From an uncultured Candidatus Melainabacteria bacterium (GTDB lineage: Bacteria; Cyanobacteriota; Vampirovibrionia; Gastranaerophilales; Gastranaerophilaceae), in the NCBI GenBank assembly GCA_934754505.1, contig CAKVIE010000009.1:1-64000 (forward strand): a DNA stretch of 64,000 bases, given 5' to 3'. The notes below the pieces were generated by a model, which had not been told where the DNA came from, searched no databases, and saw only the letters and a list, made by a program, of their open reading frames with translations. Made by a program: the position numbers and the translations under genes. This document shows positions 61,626 through 64,000 of the stretch, piece by piece. Every line of letters begins with the position of its first letter. The first letter of the stretch is position 1.

Positions 61626-61868
61626 TTAACCAACCAAACCTGAATCATCACATTCAGATGCTTTAACCATAATGGCATGTTCTACGGGATTTTCTTTTTT
61701 AATAGAATTGTCAAAACCGTATTCATCATATCCGAATTCGTCTTTTGCTCTTTTTGATTGATTTTCATCAACGAGTTTTTTTGCGAGTTCCGCAATTTCA
61801 TATACGAGTTCGTATCTGTTTTCGCAATTATCATTTAAGTCCCAAGCTATTTTTATAATTTGATTCAT
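61626..61868 (-). CDS. rpoZ: Probable RNA polymerase omega subunit
   Basis: An 80-residue acidic protein. The central stretch ENRYELVYEIAELAKKLVDE and the later NPVEHAIMVKASE match the pattern of RpoZ (NRY/F-E/D-LV, an Ala-rich helix, then NPVxxAI), the small subunit that helps assemble the RNA polymerase core. A charged insertion (FGYDEYGFDNSIKK) separates the two parts. The frame is open from 61922, but AGGAG is eight bases before the ATG at 61868. It is convergent with rpoD. Without a search the assignment is moderate. Confidence 0.6.
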   Translation of the reverse strand: MNQIIKIAWDLNDNCENRYELVYEIAELAKKLVDENQSKRAKDEFGYDEYGFDNSIKKENPVEHAIMVKASECDDSGLVG

Positions 61869-61991
61869 CTTATATTTCTCCTGAATTAAAATCATAATAC
61901 TATGATTATGCTTTGATTTCAATAATTTTTTTGAACTATCTTCAAAATTGTTTTCTTAAAAATAGAGAACAATCAGATTTGACACTCAAAA

Positions 61992-63263
61992 TTATATTAA
62001 CGGAATTAAAACCGCAAACTCTGTGCCGTCAGAGCCTGTTCTTATTAATTTAACATCTCCGTATTGTTCCTGCATAAGTTTTTTGCAAATGCAAAGTCCA
62101 AGCCCGTTTCCGTCAATTTTCGTGGTAAAGCCCTCATCAAAAATTTTGAGAACTATATCTTCCGGAATACCCTTGCCCGAATCTTGAATAAGAAGAGGTA
62201 TTCTATTATTTTCCTTTTCACCTATTTTGAGAGTAATTCTGCCATTTTTATCCGTTGCATCAATCGCATTGTACAAAATATTTAAAATTACGCTTTGAAG
62301 TTTTGCCTCATCTGTATGAACACGATATTCATCACCGACAAAACTTTCTATCGAAATATTTTTATCTTTTGCTTTTGGTACAGCAAGTTTTACGACATCT
62401 GAAACTATTGATGACAGCTGCTTTTCAACCAAAATCGGTCTTGAGAAAGATCTAATTTCACTTATTAAATTTGAAACAGCAAAAGCCGATTGTTTAATAC
62501 TGTTTATCGCATTTTTAACTGATTTCGCAGCTTCTTCATCGAATTGAACATTTTCAAGGCGTTTTTCCAAAATTTTTGTATATAAATCAATTACCGAAAC
62601 ATTATTTTTAATCTCGTGGGCGGTAAACTTTGCCTTTTCAGAAATCTGCTTATATTCATTCATAAGCGTTTCAGTTTCGGAATAATTTTCTTTTTCCGCT
62701 TGAGTAAAGACCATTTCCTGATTTACATTATCCAAACAGTTTACAACCTTGTTAATTGCATTATTCATTGTTTTTTGTTCACGTCTGTCGGGAGCATAAG
62801 TCGTTAAATAACTTACCAAATCGACCGTTGCATTTTCAAACATCGTATTTGCGATATCAGATATTTCTCGAGAATTCAAAATCAAGCAAATCTGCGACAT
62901 ATCATTATTTGAAATAGTCCAATCCCAAATCAAAACAGCCGAATATCTCGGGGCTAAAATCAAAATAAATTCTGTATCTTCCCAAATGTGTTTTTTCTCG
63001 ATATTAACAATTTTTCCGCTTGTTAAATTATCGCAATAAGAATACATTTTGACATCAGAAAATTCTAAACGCTTTATAATCGAAGCTATTCCGTCAGTTC
63101 CGGACAATCGCATCAAAACAAGACCTTCTTGCGACGGTTGCTCAAGCAAAGGTTCAAGAAGCGAACGAATAATGCCTTTTATCGTTTGTCTGCCGTATTC
63201 TTTATCCGACCCTGTTAAAACCAAATCTTTAAGAACATTTTTAGTATTTGAAAATTTAGCCAT
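61992..63263 (-). CDS. Soluble sensor histidine kinase
   Basis: A 423-residue cytoplasmic kinase without membrane helices. The first 180 residues form an unrecognised sensory region. The H-box FTAHEIKNNVSVIDLY holds the phospho-acceptor His. The HATPase domain has NILYNAIDA (N-box), DSGKGIPEDI (G1), FDEGFTTK and GLGLCICKKLM. No response regulator gene is adjacent in the window, so its partner is unknown; the receiver of the CheA-like protein is one candidate. AGGTGA lies five bases before the ATG. Confidence 0.88.
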   Translation of the reverse strand: MAKFSNTKNVLKDLVLTGSDKEYGRQTIKGIIRSLLEPLLEQPSQEGLVLMRLSGTDGIASIIKRLEFSDVKMYSYCDNLTSGKIVNIEKKHIWEDTEFILILAPRYSAVLIWDWTISNNDMSQICLILNSREISDIANTMFENATVDLVSYLTTYAPDRREQKTMNNAINKVVNCLDNVNQEMVFTQAEKENYSETETLMNEYKQISEKAKFTAHEIKNNVSVIDLYTKILEKRLENVQFDEEAAKSVKNAINSIKQSAFAVSNLISEIRSFSRPILVEKQLSSIVSDVVKLAVPKAKDKNISIESFVGDEYRVHTDEAKLQSVILNILYNAIDATDKNGRITLKIGEKENNRIPLLIQDSGKGIPEDIVLKIFDEGFTTKIDGNGLGLCICKKLMQEQYGDVKLIRTGSDGTEFAVLIPLI

Positions 63264-63327
63264 TTCATCACCTGTTTTTTAAATGATTATCTCAATTATA
63301 ACATATTTTGCAATTATAAACCTTGTG

Positions 63328-64000
63328 TTAAGAAATTTTTTCAACTTCTTTAACAATTTTTGCCTTTTTGGGTTTAAATCCGAAAAACACACTCAAAATA
63401 AGACAGGTCAAAGCCGCCGCAATAACTTTCGAGTAATTCAAATCAAGGTTAAAGCCTATTTTCACATGCAAAATATATGTAAAACAAACCATGGACATAA
63501 ATATTGCAGGCAAAAGCGTAATCGGGTAGAAGCGATTTTTTCTTCTCAAATAAACACTTATTGCCCAAAGAGTTATCATTCCGAGAGTTTGGTTAGCCCA
63601 AGCAAAATACATCCACAACACAGTTATATCAACCATTGTAAATGCAATTCCGACAACCAAAACCGCCAAACTCAAAAGCAATCTGTTGAACATTTTTGTT
63701 TGATTATATTTTAGCAAATTTGCGATAGTCAACCTTGCAGAGCGAAAAGCCGTATCTCCAGACGTTATCGACAAAATAACAACCGATAAAACCGTGAGTT
63801 TTGAACCTATCGGACCTAACAAAGCTCGTGAAATTTCCGCAACAACACCGCCTTGACCGAGCTTCTGCACAGCTGCCAAAAGACTTTGGCTATTATCATA
63901 GAAAGCAATTCCCAAAGTTGCCCAGACAAGGGCTATAAAACCTTCAAAAATCATAGCTCCGTAAAAAATTTTTCTGCCGTCTTTTTCATTTGTTATACAT
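63328..64000 (-). CDS. cstA: Carbon starvation protein CstA, C-terminal part
   Basis: The open frame runs off the right edge, so only the last 224 residues are present and the true start lies outside. The visible part has about five membrane helices. It includes FYGAMIFEGFIALVWAT, the ITSGDTAFRSARLTIA motif with its conserved Asp/Arg, and WMYFAWANQTLGMI, which are CstA signatures. CstA takes up pyruvate and peptides under starvation. The tail is short and basic. Confidence 0.88.
   Translation of the reverse strand, partial: CITNEKDGRKIFYGAMIFEGFIALVWATLGIAFYDNSQSLLAAVQKLGQGGVVAEISRALLGPIGSKLTVLSVVILSITSGDTAFRSARLTIANLLKYNQTKMFNRLLLSLAVLVVGIAFTMVDITVLWMYFAWANQTLGMITLWAISVYLRRKNRFYPITLLPAIFMSMVCFTYILHVKIGFNLDLNYSKVIAAALTCLILSVFFGFKPKKAKIVKEVEKIS

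Overview
The window is AT-rich, with short intergenic gaps and many intrinsic terminators. Its genes suggest an anaerobic diderm bacterium related to the non-photosynthetic Cyanobacteria of animal guts (Melainabacteria/Vampirovibrionia, e.g. Gastranaerophilales). This placement is inferred from gene content, not from a marker-gene tree. Pointers are an amidase with AMIN-type repeats, an OmpH/Skp-like periplasmic chaperone, a WaaE-like glycosyltransferase, FatA/B-type acyl-ACP thioesterase, type IV pilus parts and a pilin-like protein, and genes typical of strict anaerobes (GGGtGRT protein with its Fe-S scaffold partner, a C_GCAxxG_C_C protein, an Fe-S flavoprotein).

Layout. 1-310: dispersed inverted repeats. 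0.3-7.6 kb: a membrane protein, an M49-like zinc peptidase, an HNH protein, a glycosyltransferase, a C_GCAxxG_C_C protein and a large membrane protein. 7.6-13.2 kb: an operon of glyQ plus three tandem paralogous amino-acid permeases. 13.3-15.7 kb: acyl-ACP thioesterase, PIG-L deacetylase and a glycosyltransferase. 15.8-19.1 kb: a PilZ / histidine kinase / HD-GYP signalling operon. 19.2-21.8 kb: a double M16 protease. 22-26 kb: tRNA-Met, repeat-bearing intergenic DNA, a BcgI-like restriction-modification pair and the remnant of an AAA+ ATPase gene. 26-38 kb: HEAT-like protein, pilin-like protein, small DNA-binding proteins, nth-rnpA-rpmH, proC, an EamA transporter, an ECF sigma/anti-sigma pair, a phosphoesterase, an Fe-S flavoprotein and gpmI.

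38-39 kb holds the most unusual locus: a strongly SD-equipped 26-codon hydrophobic peptide whose SD can be sequestered by its own leader. A convergent antisense RNA has a consensus promoter (TTGAAA-N17-TATAAT) and a terminator overlapping the 3' end of the peptide gene. The whole lies between two near-identical 38/39-bp direct repeats. It looks like a type I toxin-antitoxin module.

39-45 kb: AI-2E transporter, zinc-ribbon protein, matrixin-like protease, RNase P RNA, tRNA-Arg, OmpH-like chaperone and the Fe-S scaffold/GGGtGRT pair. 45-54 kb: TPR and SGNH proteins, murI with the AMIN amidase, CCA-adding enzyme, and a CheA-like kinase fused to a receiver domain. 54-64 kb: rpsU, secD-secF-HTH/zinc ribbon, a PilM-PilN fusion with PilO, rlmB, rpoD, a probable rpoZ, a soluble histidine kinase and the C-terminal part of cstA.

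A pattern across the window: at least eight genes have a -10 box 6-9 bases from the start codon and no Shine-Dalgarno sequence, so their mRNAs are probably leaderless or nearly so.
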